DNA from: Gaetbulibacter sp. 4G1
GTDB lineage: Bacteria; Bacteroidota; Bacteroidia; Flavobacteriales; Flavobacteriaceae
Reading direction: 5' to 3'
Length of the DNA: 64,000 nucleotides
NCBI RefSeq assembly: GCF_002741945.1
Contig: NZ_MDVN01000022.1
Span: 124,001-188,000, forward strand
A program made the translations under genes and the position numbers. This document shows, piece after piece, positions 8,941 through 18,412 of the stretch. Numbering within the stretch: the stretch's first letter is position 1; each line of letters opens with the position of its first letter. Below the pieces are notes generated by a model. It was given only the letters and a program-made list of their open reading frames with translations, ran no database searches and was not told where the DNA came from.

Positions 8941-10167
8941 TTATTTTTTTAGTAAAACACGCATCATTTGTTCGGCCGTAACTTTACCTATTAATTTTAT
9001 TCTATCTTTAGGTGTTGCATCTCCAATTTCATAAGTTATACCTGTAGCATTATGCCCATATAAAAACCAGCCTTTAGATACAGGTTTAGTACTGTTTCCT
9101 GCAGCTTCATTTACTTTATAATTAGGTATATTTTGTTCTAAGGCTTTAAACCAATCGTCAATAAAATTTGGTAAGGTTGTTCCTTTTCTAATTGTATTTG
9201 TATAAAAAACATCTTTGTAAGTGGAATGAAAGTCTAACCCTAGTATCACTTTAGCCTTATTTTTTCGTAAAGTTTTTGTAATATATTCTACAGTTTGTTT
9301 CACTTCTGGTTGGTTGTATATTGACCAATCTCTGTTTGTGTCTACACCTCCTGCATTATGACGCCAATGCCCAAGATCAACTCCATCTGGGTTCATAATA
9401 GGAAAAGCCAATACCCGATACTTATTTAAAAATATATCAGAAATATTAGATTGAGTTAAAATGGTTTTTAAAAACTCTTGAAACGCAAAATAACCAGTAA
9501 CTTCAGGTGGGTGTTGGCGCGTTAATAGAACAATAATATCTTTGTTTTTTTTATCTCCTTTATAAATATCAAGAACAGGTAAATTTCTCCCTAATGTTGA
9601 TTTTCCAAAATTGCTAAAGTGTACATAATCCTCTTTTCCTTTAATTAAGTTTGTATACCACAATTTAACATCTGATGACGAATTTATTTGCTGAGCTGCC
9701 ACAGTTAAAGGAGACTTATCTAATTTTAGCTTTATAGTTACAATGCTATCTCTTTTGAGAAAATTAGTAGAATCAATGATAAACCAATTTTTATCTTTTT
9801 TTAATTTAGGTGCATATCTATGTTTATACCCTTTTGGATATTGAAACTTTAAGTAAAATGACTTTGGGGTTTTTGACCAAATTTTAAAGGCATAATATGC
9901 ACTATTATTAATGGGCTCATTTTCAGGATTTATTAAGAGAACAGCTGTGCTATCATTTTCCTTTTTCAACCCATTCAATCTTGCGCCATCAAACTCATTG
10001 CTAGCATAAACCCCTAAATCATCTAAAGTAAACGTTTGTTTCTTTTGAGATTTAATGGACTTTGTTGTAGTGTCTACAGGTGTTTTAAAAGAAACAGTGT
10101 CTGCGCTTTTACAACTAACTAAAATTAGAATAATTAGTACTAAATAGTTACGATGAAATAGTTTCAT
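8941..10167 (-). CDS. M14 family zinc carboxypeptidase lipoprotein
   Basis: A 408-residue lipoprotein (C19 in LILVSCK) with an N-terminal beta-rich region (about 45-180) and an M14 carboxypeptidase domain (about 185-405). Zinc ligands are H219 and E222 in RQHPPEV and H314 in LDFHST. MNPDGVD and the RHN...TNRDW stretch match the substrate carboxylate site, and E380 in ITYEIGD is the general base. The domain order resembles the M14 proteins with an N-terminal cytosolic-carboxypeptidase-like domain. M14 enzymes include gamma-D-glutamyl-diamino acid peptidases that cut peptidoglycan stem peptides. It is a paralogue of the next gene upstream. Confidence 0.9.
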   Translation of the reverse strand: MKLFHRNYLVLIILILVSCKSADTVSFKTPVDTTTKSIKSQKKQTFTLDDLGVYASNEFDGARLNGLKKENDSTAVLLINPENEPINNSAYYAFKIWSKTPKSFYLKFQYPKGYKHRYAPKLKKDKNWFIIDSTNFLKRDSIVTIKLKLDKSPLTVAAQQINSSSDVKLWYTNLIKGKEDYVHFSNFGKSTLGRNLPVLDIYKGDKKNKDIIVLLTRQHPPEVTGYFAFQEFLKTILTQSNISDIFLNKYRVLAFPIMNPDGVDLGHWRHNAGGVDTNRDWSIYNQPEVKQTVEYITKTLRKNKAKVILGLDFHSTYKDVFYTNTIRKGTTLPNFIDDWFKALEQNIPNYKVNEAAGNSTKPVSKGWFLYGHNATGITYEIGDATPKDRIKLIGKVTAEQMMRVLLKK

Positions 10168-10178
10168 AAATTCGTTCT

Positions 10179-11333
10179 TTAAAAATTATTACTTTTATTT
10201 AATGTTGCCATAAATTCGTGGGCGTATACTTGAGCTCTTTTTATTATGAGGTCTCTATCTACCTCATCACCTTCCTCATAGGTTACTGCCTCACAACCAA
10301 ATTTGTTAAAGAAGTAATTATAACAATACGGCAAGCTTTGAGCTCGTCTTCTAGCTTCAACCTTAAACGTTGAGTTATTTTCAATTCGAGGAATCCAATT
10401 TGGAATAACTTTATTCCTTTTTGCTTCATTTATTGAATCTAAAATTAAAAGGTATGGCCCTGAGTATGATGTATGAAAATCAAGTGCAAATCGAATTTTT
10501 TTTCCTTGGCTAGTTTTATGAGTTAAATATTTATCAACCATTTGAGTTTCTGGTTGTGTAAAGTCTACCCAATCTCGATTTAAATCTACACCATTAGCAT
10601 TGTGCCTCCAATTACCCATATCTGCTCCATCTGGATTTAATAAAGGAAACGTATAGATATTAAATTTACTTCTAAAAGTATTGGCTGTTTTATAGTTACT
10701 TAATAGCTTTTCGTAAAAAGCTTTAAATGCAATAGTACCACCAGGAACTTCTGGTGGATGCTGTCTGGCAATTAATACTATTGTATTTACAATACTATCA
10801 TTATCAACCTCTAAAGCATAATTATTTTTGTTTAAAACTGTTTTTCCAGCAACTATTTTATTGATTTTTGGATGCTTAATCAATAATTGATTCATCCATA
10901 AATAGGTGTTTTCTGATGATTCTATTTCTTGCGCAGCAACGTATAATTTTTGAGGAGAAACATTTAACTTCAATGTTGCTATTCCTGTGCTAGTATCAAT
11001 CTTAATTTTTTGAGAGTCAATTTTCTCCCAATTCTTTTTGTCAATACTTAATTTAGGAATATAGCGGTGCTTATACTTACCATAATTAAGCTTTAACTCT
11101 ATCTGTTTATTTATTTTAGAACTAATACCAAAAGCAAACCATGGACTTTTATTTACCGGTTCGAAGGCTGGAGAAATATAAGCTGTATACTTATTTGCTC
11201 CTGTCTTCTCTACTTTGGTTAATTTTGAGCCATCAAAGTCTGTGTAAAAAATAGCATCTTCAGACACTTTTTTATTACAACTAATTATGCTACTTATTAC
11301 AACCAAACAAAAAATAAATTGAAAAAGCTTCAT
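10179..11333 (-). CDS. M14 family zinc carboxypeptidase lipoprotein (second paralogue)
   Basis: A 384-residue lipoprotein (C19 in SSIISCNKK) built like its downstream neighbour. An N-terminal beta domain is followed by an M14 domain with zinc ligands H192/E195 in RQHPPEV and H287 in LDFHTS, substrate-site NPDGAD and LNRDW, and the base glutamate at E353 or E354 in VTYEEGD. Two diverged copies in tandem suggest cleavage of two related bonds or substrates. It follows the SusD gene after 143 bp, the largest gap in the operon, so an extra promoter or processing site may lie there, although I see no clear one. Confidence 0.9.
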   Translation of the reverse strand: MKLFQFIFCLVVISSIISCNKKVSEDAIFYTDFDGSKLTKVEKTGANKYTAYISPAFEPVNKSPWFAFGISSKINKQIELKLNYGKYKHRYIPKLSIDKKNWEKIDSQKIKIDTSTGIATLKLNVSPQKLYVAAQEIESSENTYLWMNQLLIKHPKINKIVAGKTVLNKNNYALEVDNDSIVNTIVLIARQHPPEVPGGTIAFKAFYEKLLSNYKTANTFRSKFNIYTFPLLNPDGADMGNWRHNANGVDLNRDWVDFTQPETQMVDKYLTHKTSQGKKIRFALDFHTSYSGPYLLILDSINEAKRNKVIPNWIPRIENNSTFKVEARRRAQSLPYCYNYFFNKFGCEAVTYEEGDEVDRDLIIKRAQVYAHEFMATLNKSNNF

Positions 11334-11476
11334 ATAGGTTTACTTTAGTATTGAGAATAAAATATTAGTGCATAGGCTTATATAACTACTCGCCATTACT
11401 TAAAATGAGGGATTGTCTTTAATAAGAAGTTCTTAAAAACAACCCCTACACTAACTCAAAAATCAAACTTTTTTGT

Positions 11477-12874
11477 CTATTGATTTATTTGTGTTTTCAC
11501 AAAAATATCAGCTATATCAGGTACATTATCCGCATTGGTGTTTTCTTCATCAAACGGATATAAGAATCGTTGTGGTCTTTGTGACCCTGTATTAAAAGGT
11601 ACAGGCACTTGTAATGCCGTAGCGTCTTTTTCAGTTCTTCTAATATCGTTAAAGCTTAAAATATCGGCAAAGAAAGTTACATAACGTTCTTCAATAATTT
11701 CTCTAAGCAAAGCATCTTCTTTTGATAAAGAGCTGTCAGCATTTTCAATCCCGCCTGCTTCAAAATCTGCTTCAACATAATCGTCATAAATTCCAGAACT
11801 TGTAGAGAAGTATACACCATTTCTCAAATTAGCTCTATGCTCATTTAATTTAGCTAAAGCTGAATTAAAATTAGTAGAGTTTGAACGTAATGATGCTTCT
11901 GCCCAAGTTAGCAGATTCTCTTGATATGATATCTGATTCATTGGCTCGTTGTTTGCTGCTATTCCTGATAAATTAATATCTACACCATCATAATAATAAG
12001 CAGCACGATCTACTTCATCCGTTTTAGCATTGTTTCTACTACTAGCACCAGTTCCTACCAAATCAATTAAAAAAGATCCTTCTGTAGTCAAATCATCTGG
12101 AAAGCTACCAGTAAAAAACTGATTTAATAAATTTGTATCACCAGTTAAAACAACCGCTGGCGGGTAATATTTCATAGATTCAGATTCTGAAGATATCCCG
12201 TTTTGAGCAGCCGCCGCCGCATTAGAATAATCCCTAACATCTAAAAACAATCTTGCCTTTAATGTATAAGCAGCTTTAATCCATTTACTTGAGTCGCCTC
12301 CAAAATAAATATCTTCGTTTATTCCTCCACTTGTCCCTGCTACCTGCAAATCTGATATAGCTTCATCTAATAAAACTTGCAGAGCTGTATAAACCTCTGT
12401 TTGGCTATCATACTTTGGTGTTGGTATTTCATCATTGCTCGCTTCTGAATAGGGTACATCTCCGAACACATTTACTGCTGTACCAACAGCATAAGCTTCT
12501 AAAACTTTTGAAGCCCCATAAAAAAAGTTTTTATTAGTAACTTCTATTCCGCTTCTTATTTCTCTAGCTTGCTTTACAACACCAACATAAATATTACGCC
12601 AAGGCGTATTCGAATTAGTGTTTCCGTATTCATAGTTTTGTACTGGAGCAAATCTACCAGAACCTACAAAGTTTCCTGTCCAAACTCCTGCAGCCCAATT
12701 TAAATAGCCAGATTGTGCAGTTGTATTTGCTAATTGCATACCTGTAAATAATGTTTGACCATCTACAACTCCAATTTTATTTGGGTTGTTATCATTTATA
12801 TCGTCAACAACGCTTTGGCATGCTACTAAACATATAAAGGTCGCTATAATTAAACTTGTTTTAAATAATCGCAT
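11477..12874 (-). CDS. SusD/RagB-family nutrient-binding outer-membrane lipoprotein
   Basis: A 465-residue surface lipoprotein (C19 in ICLVACQS) of the SusD-like type. The N-terminal NNPNKIGVVDG and helical repeats, and the late motif LLREIIEERYVTFF (about 385-400), are family signatures; the latter is the usual R-x-I-x-x-E-R element near the end. It forms the lid of the SusC barrel and captures substrate at the cell surface. The gene begins 11 bp after SusC on the same strand. The peptidases downstream suggest a peptide or amino-acid polymer rather than a glycan as ligand; no glycoside hydrolase is present in this operon. Confidence 0.92.
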   Translation of the reverse strand: MRLFKTSLIIATFICLVACQSVVDDINDNNPNKIGVVDGQTLFTGMQLANTTAQSGYLNWAAGVWTGNFVGSGRFAPVQNYEYGNTNSNTPWRNIYVGVVKQAREIRSGIEVTNKNFFYGASKVLEAYAVGTAVNVFGDVPYSEASNDEIPTPKYDSQTEVYTALQVLLDEAISDLQVAGTSGGINEDIYFGGDSSKWIKAAYTLKARLFLDVRDYSNAAAAAQNGISSESESMKYYPPAVVLTGDTNLLNQFFTGSFPDDLTTEGSFLIDLVGTGASSRNNAKTDEVDRAAYYYDGVDINLSGIAANNEPMNQISYQENLLTWAEASLRSNSTNFNSALAKLNEHRANLRNGVYFSTSSGIYDDYVEADFEAGGIENADSSLSKEDALLREIIEERYVTFFADILSFNDIRRTEKDATALQVPVPFNTGSQRPQRFLYPFDEENTNADNVPDIADIFVKTQINQ

Positions 12875-12885
12875 AATTAATTTTT

Positions 12886-15800
12886 TTAAAATGTTATATT
12901 TAAATTAAACATATAAGACTTTGTGGATGGGTTTGTGTAATAATCTAACCCTCTAGAATTACCAACTCCTGCAAAATTCTTATCAGGATCATTACCAATC
13001 ACATCAGTCCATAAAACCAAGTTTCTACCTGTTACACTAAAGGCAACCGCTGATAATTTTAATTTGTCCAATACTTTTTGTCCTAAAGAATATGTTAATG
13101 TTAATTCTCTTAAACGTGTCCATGTTGCATCTTGTAGCCATAGCTCACTAAACCCTCTATTTCCTGCTCCATTACCTCTATACCAGTTTTGTTCTAAAAG
13201 TACTTGTCCTGCACCAAAATCGTATAAATTACCTCTTACTACATCTCCTGGAGTATAGGCGTTACCATTAACATCTACTACTCCTCCTGCTGGAATAGTA
13301 ACCTTATTCCCTGATTCTGCACTAAAACCTCTTTGAGAATTAATTTGCCTTGTCATGTCATAAAAATCTCCACCTTGTGAGTGCTCAAATAACACATTCA
13401 TTGACAGATTTTTAAATCCAATATTAAAACCTAAGCCTCCAGTCCAGTCTGGGTTTGGGTCTCCAATTATATCATAAACAGGAGTTCCTACCGGAAAACC
13501 ATTAGCATCTAATTCAATACTTCCATCTGCATTTCTAGGTAATTTACCTCCAAATATGGCTCCCATTTGATACCCTTCTGCTGCAACAGAATCACCTGTA
13601 CCAAAACCAGTTAAAGCTTGAATATCTGCTCCTGCCAAACTTGTTACTTCATTTTTATTGGTACCAAAATTACCATAAGGAGAGAATGACCAATTCTCAT
13701 TATCTCTTAATAGATTGGCATTAAACTCAAACTCAAATCCATTATTTTTCATTGCAGCTCCATTAGTATAAATACTTGTAAAGCCTCCACTTGGAGCTCT
13801 ATCTAAAGTTAATAGGATATCCTCAATATCATTTGAGTAATATGTGAAACTTGTAGACAATGCATTATTAAAAAAGCGTAACTCTAAACCTCCTTCAATT
13901 TCTGTTTTTATTTCTGGTTTTAAATCTGCATTTCCTAATTGATTATCTAACCTAAATCCTCCTCCATGGTTAGTTGAAGAAAGGTTACCAAAAATACCAT
14001 TACTATAAGTGAAATCTCCTTCATAATTTGTAGCGCTTCGGTAAATTCCTGGTTGAATACCTACTTTACCCCAACTTAACCTAGCTTTTGCAAAACTTAT
14101 AAAACTATCTTCTGGGAAGAAGCTAGCATCTGAGAATTGCCATGCAGCACTAGCCGCTGGATAAAAGAATGGCTTATTAATTGTTGAAGCTGCTTCTACT
14201 GTACCAGATAAATCTATAAATAGTTGGTTATCTATTCCAAAATTTGCAGTTGCAAACCCCCTGTTGGATCTACGATGACTTATAAAATTATCAGCTTGAA
14301 TTATTCGTGAATTATCTAAAGTATAAATTTCAGCATTTACTATAAAGTCACTACCCACAGTAGTTTCTCTATTAAACTTTCTATCGTTAACATTCCAGCC
14401 CAACACAAACGAAGAGGTAATTTTTTCATTAATATCTGTATCATACTTAGCAATAGCATCAAAATTCAATTCTGTAGCCCCTATGCTTTCAAATGTTAAG
14501 TTACCTTCAAGTCGTGGTTGAGATCCTGTTCTAGCCGATCCTCTTGGATATAAATAAGTTCTATCATCACTATAAGTATCAACACCACCTCTTAACTTAA
14601 CATTTAAGCCCTTAATTGGAAAAACATCAAGCTCTGCAGAGTATATGTGCCTATTTACAATATTTGGTGCTTTTTGTTTATTGGTTGTCCATAATGGGTT
14701 ATTATAGAATGGTCTTTCACTAGCTCCTATCGGGTTTCGATATGATCTATGACGGCCACTTGTTTCTGCACCAGAGGCACTTACATAAGTTCCTGTATAA
14801 TCTTCAATATCAAAATCTGAAATATTTCTATAAAACCCTAGTAATAATCCTGCAGTATTTGAGTTTTGCTGAATTCTGTTAGCACTTACTCTTGAATATT
14901 TACCTTTAAGTTTTAAACTGATAAAGTCACTAAACTTCCGAGAAGCACTCAAATTTACAGTATGTCTTTTATAGTCATTATTTCTAACAACACCTTCATG
15001 ATCTGTATTTCCTAAACTGAAAAAGATATTACTATTATCATCTCCACCACTTATACTAACGGATTGTTCTAACAATATTCCTGTTTGGAATACTTGATCG
15101 AAATTCTTTTGTAAAAATGTTTCTTTAGAATTTTTACCTCCGTGAAGATTTGTAGAAGTTCCATCTGGAATATCATAATATATTCTACCTGTTTGGTCTC
15201 CTATAAAGTAAGCTCCCGAAGTATCAAATGCATCTTCTCCTCCAGATCTGGTTGATATTTCATCTCCCCAACCGTGTAAATAACCATATCTAAACCTACC
15301 ACTTAATCCTTGACCATAATTAGATTGAAGAGGTGCAGTTGCGTTAACTTCGTCCAGAGCTAAAGATGTTTTTAAAGACACTTTAAATCCTTTTTTTCCA
15401 GATTTAGTTGTAATAATTACTACTCCATTTGATGCTCTTGACCCCCATAACGCTGCAGCTGATGCGCCTTTTAAAACTTGTAAGGTTTCAATATCATTAG
15501 GGTTAATATCATTTAAACGAGATTGTTGTGATGTACCGTTTCCTGTAGACGAACTAGCACCACCTTGCGAGTTACTATTACTTACAGGAATACCATCAAC
15601 AATAATGAGTGGTTGCGTACTTCCAAAGATAGTATTAGCTCCTCTAATTCTAATATTAGAACCAGAACCAGGATCGCCATTTGAGCGTGTAATATTAACA
15701 CCAGACATTTTACCTTGTATAGCATTCGCTACAGAAGTTTCTCCGGATCGAGTCATCGCTTCTGCTTTAACACTAGATACAGCACTACCTAGTTTATCTG

Positions 15801-16470
15801 TCTTAACAGCAAAACCTAAGGCATTAATCACAACCTCATCTAAACTTGCTGCATCTTCCTCTAAAGTAACATTGATTTCTGTTTGGTTTCCAACAACAAT
15901 TTCAACTGTTTTAAAACCTATATAGCTTAAAACAAGAATAGCTCCCTCTTCTACATCTAAACTAAAATTTCCATCAAAATCTGTTGAGGTTCCTGTTGAA
16001 GTTCCTTTAACTATAACATTAACACCAGGTAACGGAACACCATAATTATCGGTTATTGTACCCGTTAGTGTTTTTTGTTTATTTTTTTTAATTATTATCT
16101 CTGGCTTTTCATTAATAACGATTGAGTTATTTTCTGAAACCTCAAAATTATAATTACTGACTGAAAAACATTTCTTCAATAACTTGTGTAGCCTGATGGT
16201 TCCTTTAGTAATATGAACCTTAGGCAAGTCTTTAAATAAATCTGTTTTATAAATAAATTTATAATCTGTTTGATTACTGATTAATTTAAAAACCTCATCA
16301 ATACTTACAGTTTTATCCTGGTCAATAACGACTTTTACATTCTGGGATAAAACATTGTTCGGAGTTAAACTGAAAACTACGGAGCAGAAAAAGAATATTA
16401 AAGTTTTCATAACGATTGTTAGTAGTTTCTTTCTAAAAAAGAACAAAACTTTAGTTGGTTTAATTTTCAT
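12886..16470 (-). CDS. SusC/RagA TonB-dependent outer-membrane transporter with STN signalling domain
   Basis: A 1194-residue TonB-dependent receptor. After a signal peptide ending near 43 comes an STN domain (about 45-120). A carboxypeptidase-regulatory-like beta domain follows (134-205, LTGTITDNYGVPLPGVNV), then the plug (about 220-345) and a 22-strand barrel ending in the aromatic YMFNLNITF. The STN domain marks receptors that signal through an anti-sigma factor, and FecR and ECF sigma genes are directly upstream. The start at 16470 gives a long basic N-terminus; the ATG encoding M21 (16410) would give a more typical signal peptide and is a real alternative. Confidence 0.93.
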   Translation of the reverse strand: MKIKPTKVLFFFRKKLLTIVMKTLIFFFCSVVFSLTPNNVLSQNVKVVIDQDKTVSIDEVFKLISNQTDYKFIYKTDLFKDLPKVHITKGTIRLHKLLKKCFSVSNYNFEVSENNSIVINEKPEIIIKKNKQKTLTGTITDNYGVPLPGVNVIVKGTSTGTSTDFDGNFSLDVEEGAILVLSYIGFKTVEIVVGNQTEINVTLEEDAASLDEVVINALGFAVKTDKLGSAVSSVKAEAMTRSGETSVANAIQGKMSGVNITRSNGDPGSGSNIRIRGANTIFGSTQPLIIVDGIPVSNSNSQGGASSSTGNGTSQQSRLNDINPNDIETLQVLKGASAAALWGSRASNGVVIITTKSGKKGFKVSLKTSLALDEVNATAPLQSNYGQGLSGRFRYGYLHGWGDEISTRSGGEDAFDTSGAYFIGDQTGRIYYDIPDGTSTNLHGGKNSKETFLQKNFDQVFQTGILLEQSVSISGGDDNSNIFFSLGNTDHEGVVRNNDYKRHTVNLSASRKFSDFISLKLKGKYSRVSANRIQQNSNTAGLLLGFYRNISDFDIEDYTGTYVSASGAETSGRHRSYRNPIGASERPFYNNPLWTTNKQKAPNIVNRHIYSAELDVFPIKGLNVKLRGGVDTYSDDRTYLYPRGSARTGSQPRLEGNLTFESIGATELNFDAIAKYDTDINEKITSSFVLGWNVNDRKFNRETTVGSDFIVNAEIYTLDNSRIIQADNFISHRRSNRGFATANFGIDNQLFIDLSGTVEAASTINKPFFYPAASAAWQFSDASFFPEDSFISFAKARLSWGKVGIQPGIYRSATNYEGDFTYSNGIFGNLSSTNHGGGFRLDNQLGNADLKPEIKTEIEGGLELRFFNNALSTSFTYYSNDIEDILLTLDRAPSGGFTSIYTNGAAMKNNGFEFEFNANLLRDNENWSFSPYGNFGTNKNEVTSLAGADIQALTGFGTGDSVAAEGYQMGAIFGGKLPRNADGSIELDANGFPVGTPVYDIIGDPNPDWTGGLGFNIGFKNLSMNVLFEHSQGGDFYDMTRQINSQRGFSAESGNKVTIPAGGVVDVNGNAYTPGDVVRGNLYDFGAGQVLLEQNWYRGNGAGNRGFSELWLQDATWTRLRELTLTYSLGQKVLDKLKLSAVAFSVTGRNLVLWTDVIGNDPDKNFAGVGNSRGLDYYTNPSTKSYMFNLNITF

Positions 16471-16566
16471 AAATTTGCATGTGTTAATTAGTTACATTTA
16501 ATTGATTAATTACCTAAAGGGGGAGGAAATGTTTGCGGTGAGATGTTAATACTTCCGACCCTCTTT

Positions 16567-17718
16567 TTATTTTAATATGATAGTATTATTGTTTATTTCA
16601 TAAGCATTAATAATTTTTGTTTTTTTGATTAAATCTAATACGTCTTCTATTTTTTGATCTCTACCTAACTCTCCATTGAATTCTGTGTTTTCAAAAGATT
16701 TATTTTGAAAAATTATAGTAACATCATACCATCTAGAAAGCACTTTCATTATTTCTTTTAATGGCTTTTTGTAAAAAATGAATTCTCCATTAATCCAACT
16801 AATTTCACTATTAACATCAACCTCTCTAATCCTTATATTATTAGTAGATACATCAATAACAGATTGCTGGTTAGGTTTTAAAAATTCTGTTTTATCATTA
16901 TTTTTAACCGAAACTTTACCCTCAACTAGCGTTGTATATATAGCACTTTCATCTTTATAAGCCTTAATATTAAACTCTGTTCCTATAACTTCAATTTCTT
17001 GAACATCAGAAAGTATTTTGAATTTTGAGCCTTTATGTTTTGTACTTGGAGATACATCAAAATACGCTTCGCCATATATTAATTCTACTCTACGGGTTTC
17101 TCCTTCAATGAAACTTACTGGGTATTTTAGTTGAGATTCAGAATTTAACCAAACTTGGGTTCCATCTGAGAGTTTTACAAAAAACTGACCTCCCCTAGGT
17201 ATTGTAAGATAATTATATACTATTTCGGATGGTTTATTTTTGTTAGCAGAGCCATAAACTATTTGTTCTCCATTACTGTTTGCATTTTTAGTTTTAAAAG
17301 ACTCTCCTTTTTCCAATTCTACAACAGAACCATCACTTAGTGTTAATGTGGCTTTATCTGTACCAGATTCAATATTATTTACAATTATTGGGCTGTTTTC
17401 TACAGGATTATAAAATATATTATCTCTGAAAAAATAACTTGAAGCCAATATTCCTATAAAAACTGCAGCAGCAACGTACTTTACTATATTACTATTTTTA
17501 CGTTTTTCTTTTCTTATACTACCTAATATATCTTTCTTAGCTTTTCTAATATCATACTTACTTACAAGCATATTAGCATAAGCGTTAGTCTTAATATATT
17601 CAAAAAACAATGTTTCGTTTTTAGGATTACTTATCCATAATTCCAACTGCCTAAGCTCATCAATATTTGCTTCATTAGTAAGAAACTTTGTAATTATTAT
17701 TTCGGTCTTTTTATCCAT
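16567..17718 (-). CDS. FecR-family anti-sigma factor
   Basis: A 383-residue single-pass inner-membrane regulator. The cytoplasmic N-terminus (1-78) should bind the ECF sigma factor. A transmembrane helix lies at about 80-100 (KYVAAAVFIGILASSYFF). The periplasmic FecR domain (about 120-220, RGGQFFVKLSDGTQVWLNS) is followed by a C-terminal STN-like domain that contacts the receptor STN domain (FYKKPLKEIMKVLSRWYDV). It precedes SusC on the same strand by 96 bp and is divergent from the sigma gene. Confidence 0.93.
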   Translation of the reverse strand: MDKKTEIIITKFLTNEANIDELRQLELWISNPKNETLFFEYIKTNAYANMLVSKYDIRKAKKDILGSIRKEKRKNSNIVKYVAAAVFIGILASSYFFRDNIFYNPVENSPIIVNNIESGTDKATLTLSDGSVVELEKGESFKTKNANSNGEQIVYGSANKNKPSEIVYNYLTIPRGGQFFVKLSDGTQVWLNSESQLKYPVSFIEGETRRVELIYGEAYFDVSPSTKHKGSKFKILSDVQEIEVIGTEFNIKAYKDESAIYTTLVEGKVSVKNNDKTEFLKPNQQSVIDVSTNNIRIREVDVNSEISWINGEFIFYKKPLKEIMKVLSRWYDVTIIFQNKSFENTEFNGELGRDQKIEDVLDLIKKTKIINAYEINNNTIILK

Positions 17719-17824
17719 TTCTTTTACGGCATCTATATTTGTATAACGAAACTAAAATTACTATACCACCACGCTTTATTAAAAAAAAATTAAATTTGTT
17801 TTAACTTAATTCCATATTATCTAA

Positions 17825-18412
17825 TTGCGCTACGTATTTTCTAATCAAAAAAAACTCATAAAACACCTTAGAAAAGGTAATACTGCTGCATATTCTTATT
17901 TGGTAGATCTCCATTATAAAAAGTTATGTGATTATGCTAGTAATCTTGCTAGAGATAATTTCAAATCAGAAGATATTGTCCAAAATGTTATTACCAGAAT
18001 GTGGATAAATCGGAAAAAATTAAGTCCTGATATTTCTATTAAGAATTACCTTTATAAATCAGTTTACAATGAATTTATAGATCAATATAGAAAAGAAATA
18101 GCCGTTACAATTTTAGAAAAAAAATATATAGAAGGCTTAGAGACAATTATTGAAATAAAGGATATTCCTGAAACAAATAAACTAATGACTCTTGTACAAA
18201 ATGAAATAGAACAATTACCACCTAGGTGCAAAGAAACCTTTTTACTAAGTAAGCAGGACGGCCTTACATATGTTGAAATTGCAGAATATCAAAATGTATC
18301 TGTCAATACTGTTGAAAAACAAATGGTTAAGGCCTTCTCAATTCTTAGGAAAAAGATGAAAGAAAAGGTTATGTCGTTTATGTTTTTACTATTTAATATT
18401 AAAAGCTCCTAA
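17825..18412 (+). CDS. ECF RNA polymerase sigma factor (FecI-like)
   Basis: A 195-residue ECF sigma factor with region 2 (about 25-95, [16 protein letters not shown]) and region 4 (about 125-185, [29 protein letters not shown]). It should direct transcription of the SusC/SusD operon when released from FecR. The frame has no ATG near its beginning and is closed by TAA at 17822-17824, so TTG at 17825 is the most likely start. This rare codon may limit expression. In Bacteroidota the sigma gene usually lies upstream of FecR on the same strand; here the two are divergent across 106 bp. The stop overlaps the convergent kbl stop by 4 bp. Confidence 0.9.
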   Translation: MRYVFSNQKKLIKHLRKGNTAAYSYLVDLHYKKLCDYASNLARDNFKSEDIVQNVITRMWINRKKLSPDISIKNYLYKSVYNEFIDQYRKEIAVTILEKKYIEGLETIIEIKDIPETNKLMTLVQNEIEQLPPRCKETFLLSKQDGLTYVEIAEYQNVSVNTVEKQMVKAFSILRKKMKEKVMSFMFLLFNIKSS

